Positions 1 through 8,692 of a stretch of 64,000 bases of DNA are shown in pieces. Made by a program: the position numbers and the translations under genes. How positions within the stretch are numbered: the stretch's first letter is position 1; every line of letters starts with the position of its first letter. The notes under the pieces are model-generated. The model saw only the letters and a program-made list of their open reading frames with translations, searched no databases and had not been told where the DNA came from. Origin of the DNA: Ahniella sp. (lineage in GTDB: Bacteria; Pseudomonadota; Gammaproteobacteria; Xanthomonadales; Ahniellaceae); assembly GCA_016712105.1 (NCBI GenBank), contig JADJRU010000051.1, forward strand, positions 310,001 to 374,000, given 5' to 3'.

Positions 1-2067
1 CGCCGAGGGTGTAGCCGGCGAGCACCTGCGCGATCTGCATGACCTGTTCCTGATACAGGATCACGCCATAGGTCGGCTTGAGGATCGGTTCCAGTGAGGC
101 GTGCGGATAACTGACTTCCGCCTTGCCGTGTCTGCGCGCAATGAAGTCATCGACCATGCCGGACTGCAGCGGGCCGGGTCGGAACAGCGCCACCAGCGCG
201 ACGATGTCTTCGAAGTTGTCGGGTTGCAGCTTGCGGATCAGTTCCTTCATGCCGCGTGATTCAAGCTGGAACACCGCAGTGGTCTGGCCACTCTTCAGCA
301 AGGTATAGGTCGGATGTCGCCGACCGGGATCTTCGTGATGTCGACCGGTTCTTCACCGGTGACCCGCCGTTTGGCGTTGATCGCCTTCACCGCCCAGTCG
401 ATGATGGTCAGCGTGCGCAGGCCGAGGAAGTCGAACTTCACGAGCCCGGCTTTCTCGACGTCGTCTTTGTCGAACTGAGTGACCATGCCGTCCGACTCGT
501 CGACACAATAGAGCGGCGCAAAGTCGGTCAACGCGCTGGGCGCGATCACCACACCGCCGGCATGTTTGCCGGCGTTGCGTGTCAGGTCCTCGAGCTTTCG
601 GGCCAGTTCGAACAATTGTGCGCAGTCGTCTTCGGCTTCGATACGGGCCGCGAGTTCCGGTGATTCCTTGACCGCGTTGTCGAGCGTGATGCCCAGAGTG
701 TTCGGGATCAGCTTGGCAATCGAGTCGACGTGGCCGTAACCCATGCCCAGCACACGCCCGGTATCGCGCACCACCGCCTTGGCGGCCATCGTGCCGTAGG
801 TGATGATCTGCGAAACCTTGTCGCGGCCGTATTTGTGGCTGACGTAGTCGATCACCCGGTCGCGACCTTCCATGCAGAAGTCGATGTCGAAGTCGGGCAT
901 CGACACACGTTCCGGGTTCAGGAACCGCTCAAACAGAAGGTCAAGCGGTAATGGGTCAATGTCGGTGATGCCCAGCGCGAACGCAACCAGCGAGCCGGCG
1001 CCGGAGCCGCGGCCGGGGCCGACCGGGATGTCGTTGTCCTTCGCCCAGTTGATGAAGTCGGCGACGATCAGGAAGTAGCCTTCGAAGCCCATCGCCACGA
1101 TCACGTCAAGCTCGATCTTGAGGCGCGAGCGGTAGTTGTCTTCGGTGTAGCCGACACCCGGAGGATGGATGCTCAGGCGTTTGTCGAGGCCAAGCTCCGA
1201 ACGTTCGCGGATGAAGGTTTCCAGCGTGTGCGTTTTCGGAACGGGATAAGCAGGCAGGAAGTACTTGCCGAATGACAGCTCGACATTACAGCGCTTGGCC
1301 AGTTCGATCGCGTTGTCGAGCAGAACCGGGTAATCGGCAAATCGCTCGGCCATCTCGTCCGGCGACTTGATGTACTGCTCCGCCGTGTAGTCGCGGGGGC
1401 GTTTGGGGTCGTTCAGCACGCGCCCGGTAGCAATACAGACCCGAGCCTCGTGTGCTTCGAAATCTTCGCGGGCTGTGAATCGTATGTCGTTCACGGCCAG
1501 CGCCGGCAAGTCGAAACGACTCGCCATGTGCAGCAACTGCGTATTCGCCTGGTCTTCGCGGGGTCCACGCTGAAGCCGGGCGACCTGCAGGTACAGTCGA
1601 TCATCGAACGCGCGTTGCCATTCCGACAACAACTGGCCGGCGCGCTCCGGATCATTGGCACGGCCAACGTCCGACCGGTCGCCGAGCAGCACAAACAGGT
1701 CGGCGCCGGCCTGCATCAGTTCGGTCCGCGGGACCAGCACCTTCTCGCTCTTGCCGCGATGCCGATAGGCATCGGACAACAGGCGCGACAGGCGCAGGTA
1801 GCCTGCCCGATTGCGCGCAAGCGTCGTGACGCGGCTGTGTTCGGTGCCATCGGCAATCCAAAGGTCGCAGCCAACGATCGGCTTGATGCCCGCGCTTTCG
1901 CAGGCGCCGTAGAACTTGACCAGCGCAAAAAAGTTGGAGTCGTCGGTCAGCGCCACCGCAGGCATGCCCGCCGTGGCACAGGCGCGCGCCAGATCGTCGA
2001 CGCGGATCGTCGAGTCGATCAGCGAGTATTCGCTGTGGACATTGAGGTGGACAAATGCGCGGGTCAT
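1..2067 (-). CDS. dnaE: DNA polymerase III subunit alpha, N-terminal part (frameshifted, runs off left edge)
   Basis: Catalytic subunit of the replicative polymerase. Starting at 2067, the frame opens with the PHP domain (HLNVHSEYSLIDS) and reaches the polymerase active site PDFDIDFCMEGR near residue 400, with GPGRGSGAGSLVAF before it. The frame stops at 295 just after KIPVGDIR, but the next frame continues perfectly with TLLKSGQTTAVFQLESRG and on to VMQIAQVLAGYTLG at position 1, so one base is missing near 310/311 (a CGN-ACC codon pair reads CGACC). About 690 of the roughly 1,160 residues of the family are in the window. The gene is essential, so the lesion is most likely a sequence error rather than a real mutation. 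The family assignment is certain; the 3' end lies outside the window. Confidence 0.95.
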
Positions 2068-2312
2068 GGGGGATCGAAAACCAGACGATCAGTCTAGCAG
2101 GATGGAAGATGCAGGCCGGAGTGTGCGGTCCATGCTTCTCCGAGACATGATCGGGCATTTCGGAGGAAAAAATCAGAAAAATGCCCGGGAGTTTCCTGAG
2201 GTTGTTCAGAGAGCATCACCTCCCGCTCGAACGCGATTGCCAGCCGGGTTCTGTTGACAGCCAACCCATTTTGGTTCGCGCGAGCCGGCGCATGGGGATA
2301 CATTGCAGCATG

Positions 2313-2327
2313 TACGCCAATGGCGTA
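2313..2327. promoter_or_regulatory. Palindromic operator in front of the toxin remnant
   Basis: TACGCC-AAT-GGCGTA is a perfect 6-3-6 palindrome. It ends 6 bases before the ATG at 2334 and is followed by TATAA. Palindromes of this form directly upstream of relE/higB toxin genes usually bind the cognate antitoxin for autoregulation. That role is inferred here from position only. Confidence 0.5.
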
Positions 2328-2333
2328 TAAATG

Positions 2334-2518
2334 ATGGCGCTGCGAACGATCATTGAATCCCCGCTGTTCACCAAACTGTGGCCTGATTATTGGAGCGAAG
2401 CAGACCACGATGCATTGGTCCTGTTCCTTGCGAACAACCCGGACGCCGGGGATTTGATTCCGGGTTCGGCTGCCGCAACCCTTTGATGGGTAAGGGCGGT
2501 ACACGAGTCATTTACCGC
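2334..2518 (+). pseudogene. RelE/HigB-type toxin remnant
   Basis: The ATG at 2334 opens a 50-residue frame beginning MALRTIIESPLFTKLW and continuing through FLANNPDAGDLIPGS, which is the N-terminal half of type II RelE/HigB mRNA-interferase toxins. The frame then stops at 2486. In another frame the family's next block is recognisable as GCRNPLMGKGGTRVIYR (about 2468-2518), after which similarity ends. So the gene has a frameshift near 2460-2475 and a decayed C-terminus, and no antitoxin gene can be recognised downstream. The upstream palindrome at 2313 fits the lost operon's operator. Family assignment rests on the two motif blocks and their order. Confidence 0.6.
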
Positions 2519-2519
2519 G

Positions 2520-3389
2520 CGTCTGAAGCACGACGAGACGCTCTCGCCAAGCACGAGCCTTGCAGCCCGCTTGAACGCGTCAAGGAATTGAATGCGCATG
2601 AACAAACGAAGGATTGAGCGAGATCGGGCCGAAACATCGTGACGAGCTGTTGCCACGGGACCAACAAGAGTCGGCGGACCATTGAAGTGAATGAAGTGGT
2701 CACGCGCGCCTGAAGAGTGGTTTGACGCCCATCGTCGTTCTTGATCTCCCGCGAATTCCACAATGGAGCAAGGTCGCCTCGGCCCGGTGCCGCAGAGACC
2801 TTGCTCAAGATTCCTTGTCATCCCGGGTCATGGAGTTGTTTGACTGACGATCAAGAACATCCGACACGCAAGGTTATTCTTCGCACATCACTGCGATGCT
2901 GTTTAGCGGTTTTCCAGAGCCCGATCACCCGGCCAGGACCCACACGGCGAGTGTGTTCGCCTAGGTTTTCTGACGGCCCCCTGGGTTGAAGCATCGTCGC
3001 GCCGACCGGTACAAGCATCCAGGCTGCGAGGCAGTCACCTAGCGGACGCGCCGCCCCGACCAGCCATCAGGTACGGGTGTCACCTCACGCGCTGGTGCAA
3101 CTGAATGTGTCCGCTCAGGCAAAGGCGGGGAACGAGCCACCGCGAATACGCCCATGGGTCCGCCAAACTTCCCCGCCGGGCCGATGAGGGCCGAGGTCAG
3201 AAAACCGGAGGTCGCCCGGATCGTCTTGATAGGGCGCCCGTCACTCCCATTGCGCTGTAGCATCCTGGCGCACTCCAGGCCTGACCGCCATCATTTGCGC
3301 CCGGAATACCAAACAGCGAGGGGTTATTTTCGTCCGGCGGGTCGCTTAAACTGCCGGCCGGCCCGCCGAGGTACGGCGGAGAAGAGACT
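2520..3389. other. Non-coding stretch upstream of putA
   Basis: About 870 bases in which I recognise no gene, RNA or repeat. The short open frames on both strands have no recognisable motifs and no convincing ribosome binding sites. The first part may be decayed toxin-antitoxin sequence. The last 60 bases should contain the putA promoter, but no strong sigma-70 match is visible; the nearest is TTAAAC around 3346. Confidence 0.4.
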
Positions 3390-6300
3390 ATGACCAACCC
3401 GACGCCCCTGATCTCCGAACTCCATGCCGACTCGCGTGACCACATTGCGCAGCGGTTGACCGACTATTTCGTGCGCGACGAATCCGAGCTGATGCAGGAG
3501 TTGCTGGCGCGCGCCGATGTCGATACCGAGACGCGCAAACGCATCGAGGACCGGGCGGTGGCGATGGTCGAGCGCGTACGCGCGAAAGCCGACCAGAAGA
3601 CCGCGGTCGAAAGTTTCATGCGGCAGTACGACCTGTCGTCCGAGGAGGGCGTGCTGCTGATGTGCGTCGCCGAGGCGCTTCTGCGTATTCCGGATGCGGA
3701 AACCGCCGACAAGCTGATCCGCGACAAGCTGGGCGATGCCGCCTGGAACAGCCATCTCGGCAAGAGTCCGTCGCTGTTCGTCAACGCCGGCACCTGGGGC
3801 TTGATGCTGACCGGCAAGATCATCGAGCTGGGTGAGGAGACCCGCGTCAACTTCCTGTCGTCGATCAAGCGACTGGTTGCGCGAACGGGTGAGCCGGTCG
3901 TGCGTCTGGCGGTTCGCCAGGCCATGCGGATCATGGGCCATCAGTTCGTCATGGGCCGGACGATCGACGAAGCACTCGATCGTTCCGAAGCTCGGGAAAG
4001 TCGGGCCTACCGGCACTCTTTCGACATGCTTGGCGAGTCGGCTTTGACCACGGCCGATGCGGAGCGGTACTTCACGGCCTATCAGGCAGCCATCAAGGCG
4101 ATCGGCGCGCGCGGTCCCCACGCCAACGTCATCGACGCCCCGTCGATCTCGGTCAAACTGTCGGCACTGCATCCCCGTTATGAAGTGGCCAAACGGGCAC
4201 GGGTGTTCGCGGAGTTGACCCCCAAGGTGCTGGCGCTCGCGCAGTTGGCCAAGTCGCAGGGGATCGCACTGACCATCGACGCTGAAGAATCCGAGCGGCT
4301 GGAAATGTCGTTGGAGATCATGCGGCTGGTGTTCGAACATCCAAGCCTTGATGGCTGGAATGGATTCGGTTTGGCGGTCCAGGCTTATCAGCGCCGCGCG
4401 CTGCCGGTCATCGACTGGCTCGCGGCAGAGGCCAAACGATGCGGGCGACGGTGGTGCGTTCGCCTCGTCAAGGGCGCTTATTGGGATTCCGAGGTCAAAC
4501 GTGCACAGGTCGACGGTTATTCCGGCTACCCGGTGTTCACGCGCAAGCCCAATACCGATGTGTCCTACCTGGCCTGCGCGAAACGTCTGTTCGAGCACGG
4601 TGGGGTGTTCTACCCGCAGTTCGCCACGCACAATGCGCAGACGATCGCCGCGATCTACGAACATGCCAATGGCCAGCCTTTCGAGTTCCAGCGGCTGCAT
4701 GGCATGGGGGCCGACCTCTACGCCGAGGTGATCGGCGCAAAGAATCTCAATGTGCCGTGTCGCGTTTATGCGCCGGTGGGTTCGCACGAGGATCTGTTGC
4801 CCTACCTGGTGCGGCGCCTGCTTGAAAATGGCGCCAACACCAGCTTCGTCAATCGGATCGTCGACGAAAAGCTTGATCCGCGCACTTTGGTGGCCGATCC
4901 CGTGCTGACCGTGCGCCACATGCAATCCATTCCGCATCCGAAAATCCCGCTGCCGATTGCGCTGTACGGCGCTGACAGGAAGAACTCCATGGGTATCAAC
5001 CTCGCGAACGAAAACGAACTCCGCGATCTCGCGGCCCGCATCAACGAAGCACCACGATTCACACGCGCCACGCCGCTGGTGCCGGGCTACAGCCCGAGCG
5101 GCACGGCCGTGGCGATCACTTCGCCGCAGGACCGTCGCCAGAAGATTGGCGAATGGGTGGCTGCAGACGCGCTCGGTGTGGCCAAGGCCGTCGACAATGC
5201 TCAGGGTGCTCTGGTCGAGTGGGACCTGCGTCCGGTCGCTGCACGCGCCGCCTTGCTCGATCATGCTGCCGACCTGCTTGAAGCAAGAATGCCGGAGTTC
5301 ATGGCGCTCTGTACGCGCGAAGCCGGCAAGACTTTGCTCGACGGCATCGCTGAAGTCCGCGAGGCCGTTGATTTCCTGCGCTACTACGCAGTGCAGGCAC
5401 GCAAGCTGATGGGCCATCCCGAACAGCTGCCTGGCCCGACCGGTGAGTCGAACCAGCTCCATCTGCATGGTCGCGGCATCTTTGTCTGCATCAGTCCCTG
5501 GAACTTCCCGCTGGCCATCTTCATGGGCCAGGTTGCTGCGGCACTGGTCACCGGCAACTGTGTGATCGCGAAGCCGGCGGAACAGACGAACCTGATTGCC
5601 TACACCGCCGTCCGTTTGTTGCATGAAGCCGGCATTCCGGAAGCGGTGTTGCAACTGCTGCCGGGTGACGGCGCCACCGTGGGTGCCGCGCTGACAAAAG
5701 ACGCGCGTATTGCCGGCGTGGCCTTTACCGGCTCGACCGAAACCGCACGCGCGATCAATCGTGCGCTGGCTGCACGCGACGCGGCCATTGCCGTGCTGAT
5801 CGCCGAAACCGGTGGCCAGAACGCGCTGATCGCCGATTCGTCGGCGCTCCCCGAACAACTCGTCAAGGATGCCATCAGCGCTGCTTTCGGTTCGGCCGGG
5901 CAACGTTGTTCGGCGGCGCGAATCCTGCTCGTGCAGGAAGACATTGCCGACAAGGTGGTCCATATGCTGGCGGGCGCCATGGATGAGGTCACGGTGGGTG
6001 ATCCAGCCCTGATGTCGACCGATGTTGGCCCGGTGATCGATCAGGATGCCATGAACATGCTGACCAGCCATGCCGAGCGAATGGACCGCGAGGCCCGTCT
6101 GATCAAGGCGATCAAGCTGGACGACAATACGCAGCACGGCAGCTTCTTCGCGCCGCGTGCCTATGAAATCCAGTCACTCGCCCAGCTCAAGCGCGAGGTG
6201 TTCGGCCCGGTGTTGCATGTGCTGCGGTATGCGGCCAAGGATCTCGATGCGGTGATCGACCAGATCAACGGTACGGGCTACGGATTGACGCTGGGTGTCC

Positions 6301-6545
6301 ACAGTCGCATCGATGCCACCGTGCACAAGATTGCCAGCAAAGCGCGGGTCGGCAACTGCTACGTCAACCGCAACCAGATCGGTGCTGTGGTCGGTGTGCA
6401 GCCATTCGGTGGTGAAGGCCTGTCGGGTACGGGCCCGAAGGCCGGCGGCCCGCATTATCTGGCCCGGTTCGTCACTGAGCGGACACTGACGATCAACACC
6501 ACGGCGGCAGGCGGCAACGCGTCATTGCTGACCATCGGCGAGTGA
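3390..6545 (+). CDS. putA: Bifunctional proline dehydrogenase / L-glutamate-gamma-semialdehyde dehydrogenase
   Basis: Oxidises proline to glutamate in two steps: FAD-dependent proline dehydrogenase, then NAD-dependent P5C dehydrogenase, with intermediate channelling. The protein has 1,051 residues. The first 200 form the arm/linker region; there is no ribbon-helix-helix domain, so it is not the trifunctional self-repressing type. The PRODH barrel at about 220-500 shows LTIDAEESERLEM, RLVKGAYWDSEVKRAQ and FATHNAQT. The aldehyde dehydrogenase at about 580-1040 shows ISPWNFPLAIFMGQ, the general-base region IAETGGQNALI and the catalytic cysteine in GQRCSAARIL near residue 840. The start is preceded by GGAGAAGAG. 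A small lipoprotein gene overlaps its stop codon. Confidence 0.97.
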   Translation: MTNPTPLISELHADSRDHIAQRLTDYFVRDESELMQELLARADVDTETRKRIEDRAVAMVERVRAKADQKTAVESFMRQYDLSSEEGVLLMCVAEALLRIPDAETADKLIRDKLGDAAWNSHLGKSPSLFVNAGTWGLMLTGKIIELGEETRVNFLSSIKRLVARTGEPVVRLAVRQAMRIMGHQFVMGRTIDEALDRSEARESRAYRHSFDMLGESALTTADAERYFTAYQAAIKAIGARGPHANVIDAPSISVKLSALHPRYEVAKRARVFAELTPKVLALAQLAKSQGIALTIDAEESERLEMSLEIMRLVFEHPSLDGWNGFGLAVQAYQRRALPVIDWLAAEAKRCGRRWCVRLVKGAYWDSEVKRAQVDGYSGYPVFTRKPNTDVSYLACAKRLFEHGGVFYPQFATHNAQTIAAIYEHANGQPFEFQRLHGMGADLYAEVIGAKNLNVPCRVYAPVGSHEDLLPYLVRRLLENGANTSFVNRIVDEKLDPRTLVADPVLTVRHMQSIPHPKIPLPIALYGADRKNSMGINLANENELRDLAARINEAPRFTRATPLVPGYSPSGTAVAITSPQDRRQKIGEWVAADALGVAKAVDNAQGALVEWDLRPVAARAALLDHAADLLEARMPEFMALCTREAGKTLLDGIAEVREAVDFLRYYAVQARKLMGHPEQLPGPTGESNQLHLHGRGIFVCISPWNFPLAIFMGQVAAALVTGNCVIAKPAEQTNLIAYTAVRLLHEAGIPEAVLQLLPGDGATVGAALTKDARIAGVAFTGSTETARAINRALAARDAAIAVLIAETGGQNALIADSSALPEQLVKDAISAAFGSAGQRCSAARILLVQEDIADKVVHMLAGAMDEVTVGDPALMSTDVGPVIDQDAMNMLTSHAERMDREARLIKAIKLDDNTQHGSFFAPRAYEIQSLAQLKREVFGPVLHVLRYAAKDLDAVIDQINGTGYGLTLGVHSRIDATVHKIASKARVGNCYVNRNQIGAVVGVQPFGGEGLSGTGPKAGGPHYLARFVTERTLTINTTAAGGNASLLTIGE

Positions 6546-7120
6546 CTCGGCTACTGGCTGCCGGGTCGACCCTTCTGGCCGCCGGAATGCTGGCGGCCTG
6601 TTCGGGGGGGCAGGCGCCGACCGATAGGGTCGAGGCGGAATGGCCCGAACGGCTGGCTGAAGTTCTGGAAGACAACGACGGCTTGCCGAAGCCGGAACTG
6701 GTGCTGGAATGGAGTGGACAGCCATTTTTGGCCGATGCGGAAGAGGCATGCCTGTTAAGGCGGGATCCCGAGACCAACACACGACAATTTGTGCTGACCT
6801 TCCTGCGCGAGCCGGACGATGCCTTGGTCTTGTACGTTCCGGAGCAAGCCTCTGCAGAGGGTGAACATCAGGTCGAGCGCGGCTGGCTGGTGCTGGAGAC
6901 CGAGTTTCGGGCTGTCTGGCCCAGCGCACTGATGGATGTCCGCATTGATCCGCTGGATGACGGCTGGCTGCTGGACGGTCGTTTCGAGCTGGATCTGGAT
7001 GGTCCGAGTCCGGCGGATGCAACGCCTGCGAGGATCGAAGGGCGGTTCTCCCGCCTGTTCTGTCTGGACCTAGAGCGGCTGAAGGCCGCAACGACCGGGC
7101 CTGCCAGCACATCGCCATAA
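6542..7120 (+). CDS. Hypothetical lipoprotein
   Basis: A 192-residue protein starting at GTG 6542, overlapping the putA stop (GTGA), so probably co-transcribed and translationally coupled. It begins with a short hydrophobic signal ending in the lipobox LAAC (MTRLLAAGSTLLAAGMLAAC), followed by a GGQAPT linker, which predicts lipid anchoring after signal peptidase II cleavage. The mature part is acidic, with several Trp residues, and has no motif I recognise. The coding status is supported by the lipobox, the overlap and consistent codon use; the function is unknown. Confidence 0.75.
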   Translation: MTRLLAAGSTLLAAGMLAACSGGQAPTDRVEAEWPERLAEVLEDNDGLPKPELVLEWSGQPFLADAEEACLLRRDPETNTRQFVLTFLREPDDALVLYVPEQASAEGEHQVERGWLVLETEFRAVWPSALMDVRIDPLDDGWLLDGRFELDLDGPSPADATPARIEGRFSRLFCLDLERLKAATTGPASTSP

Positions 7121-7150
7121 CCGGATTCGGCTGGCCGGTCGGCGACAAGC

Positions 7151-7156
7151 TATAAT
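7151..7156 (+). promoter_or_regulatory. Consensus -10 element of the guaB promoter
   Basis: TATAAT matches the sigma-70 -10 consensus exactly and lies 30 bases before the guaB ATG at 7186. No good -35 is present at the 17-base spacing (CGGCTG around 7128-7133), so the promoter may depend on the strong -10. It would drive guaB, guaA and rmuC. Confidence 0.6.
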
Positions 7157-7185
7157 GTCGCGCTTCCTCCTTGGAGCTGACGCCC

Positions 7186-8640
7186 ATGCGCATTCTCACG
7201 GAAGCACTGACCTACGACGACGTCTCCCTGGTGCCGGCACATTCCACCGTTCTGCCGCGGGATGTCCTGCTGAGAACGCGCCTGTCGCGCCAGCTGTCCC
7301 TGAATATTCCGATCGTGGCTGCGGCCATGGACACCGTCACCGAGGCGCCCCTGGCCATTGCCATGGCCCAGTTGGGTGGCATCGGCATCCTGCACAAGAA
7401 CATGAGCATCGCTCAGCAGGCTTCGGAAGTGCGCCTGGTCAAGACATTCGAAGCCGGTGTGATCCGCGAGCCGATTACGGTCGGCCCCGGCACCACCATT
7501 CGTGAAGTCGCCGCCTTGACCCGTGCGCGTCGCATTTCGGGCGTGCCGGTTGTCGATGGCGACCGCCTCGTCGGTATCGTCACCAGTCGTGATCTGCGTT
7601 TTGAATCGCACCTCGACGATCCGGTGTCGCGCATCATGACCGGCAAGGAACGGCTGGTCACTGTCCATGAAGGCGCCAGCGACGACGAGATCCTTGAACG
7701 CATGCACACCCACCGCATTGAAAAGGTGCTGGTGGTCAACGAAGCCTTCCAGTTGCGGGGCCTGGTCACGGTCAAGGACATCCAGAAAGCGCGGGACAAC
7801 CCCGATGCCGCCAAAGACTATGCCGAACGATTGATCGCTGGCGCTGCGGTGGGTGTCGGCGGGGATACCGAACAGCGGATCGAAGCACTGGTCGAGGCTG
7901 GCGTCGACGTGATCGTCGTCGATACCGCCCATGGCCATTCACAAGGTGTGCTGGATCGTGTGGCTTGGGTCAAGCGCAAGTTCCCGAACCTGCAGGTGAT
8001 TGCCGGCAACATCGTGACCGGTGATGCCGCGCTCGCGCTGCGTGATGTCGGTGCCGATGCCGTGAAGGTGGGTGTGGGTCCCGGCTCGATCTGCACGACA
8101 CGTATCGTCGCTGGTGTCGGCGTGCCGCAGTTGACCGCGGTCGCGATGGTGGCCGAAGCCCTGAAGAACGACATTCCGCTGATTGCAGACGGCGGAATCC
8201 GCCATTCGGGTGACGTCGCAAAAGCCATTGCCGCCGGCGCCAGCACAGTCATGATCGGTGGTCTGTTTGCCGGTACCGAAGAAGCGCCCGGCGAAGTCGA
8301 GTTGTATCAAGGCCGTTCGTACAAGAGCTACCGCGGCATGGGCTCGCTGGGCGCAATGGAGAAGGGCAGCAAGGATCGCTATTTCCAGGATGCGTCCGAC
8401 GCCGACAAGCTGGTGCCGGAAGGCATCGAAGGCCGCGTGCCGTATCGTGGCCCGCTGCGCAGCATCGTGCACCAGCTCGTCGGCGGCCTGCGTTCGTCGA
8501 TGGGTTATGTCGGCGCCGCCACGATCGACGACATGCGCACCAAACCGCAGTTCGTGCGCGTCACCAGTGCCGGAACGCGTGAGTCGCATGTCCACGACGT
8601 GCAGATCACGAAGGAACCACCGAATTACCGGATGAGTTGA
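7186..8640 (+). CDS. guaB: IMP dehydrogenase
   Basis: Converts IMP to XMP with NAD, the committed step of GMP synthesis. The 484-residue length is normal. I chose ATG 7186 (MRILTEALTYDDVSLVPA) over an upstream in-frame TTG at 7171 because TTGGAG sits at ribosome-binding distance before it. The barrel start AAAMDTVTEAPLA, two CBS domains at about 95-205 (VSRIMTGKERLVTV, HRIEKVLVV) and the catalytic loop GVGPGSICTTRIV, with the active-site Cys near residue 303, are all present, as is the flap region LGAMEKGSKDRYFQ. guaA follows 52 bases downstream, the usual guaBA order. Confidence 0.97.
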   Translation: MRILTEALTYDDVSLVPAHSTVLPRDVLLRTRLSRQLSLNIPIVAAAMDTVTEAPLAIAMAQLGGIGILHKNMSIAQQASEVRLVKTFEAGVIREPITVGPGTTIREVAALTRARRISGVPVVDGDRLVGIVTSRDLRFESHLDDPVSRIMTGKERLVTVHEGASDDEILERMHTHRIEKVLVVNEAFQLRGLVTVKDIQKARDNPDAAKDYAERLIAGAAVGVGGDTEQRIEALVEAGVDVIVVDTAHGHSQGVLDRVAWVKRKFPNLQVIAGNIVTGDAALALRDVGADAVKVGVGPGSICTTRIVAGVGVPQLTAVAMVAEALKNDIPLIADGGIRHSGDVAKAIAAGASTVMIGGLFAGTEEAPGEVELYQGRSYKSYRGMGSLGAMEKGSKDRYFQDASDADKLVPEGIEGRVPYRGPLRSIVHQLVGGLRSSMGYVGAATIDDMRTKPQFVRVTSAGTRESHVHDVQITKEPPNYRMS

Positions 8641-8692
8641 TCGGCTTTACCCCGCGTCATCTCATTTACCGCGCACGAAAGGAATCCAGGAC

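Noticed and set aside
2387..2821. 144-codon minus-strand frame across the toxin remnant
   Set aside because: No motif, poor start context, and it overlaps the recognisable toxin blocks on the plus strand.
3324..6137. 937-codon open frame antisense to putA
   Set aside because: Mirror of the GC-rich putA reading frame; composition is Arg/His/Gln-rich with no domain motif, while putA on the other strand is fully recognisable.
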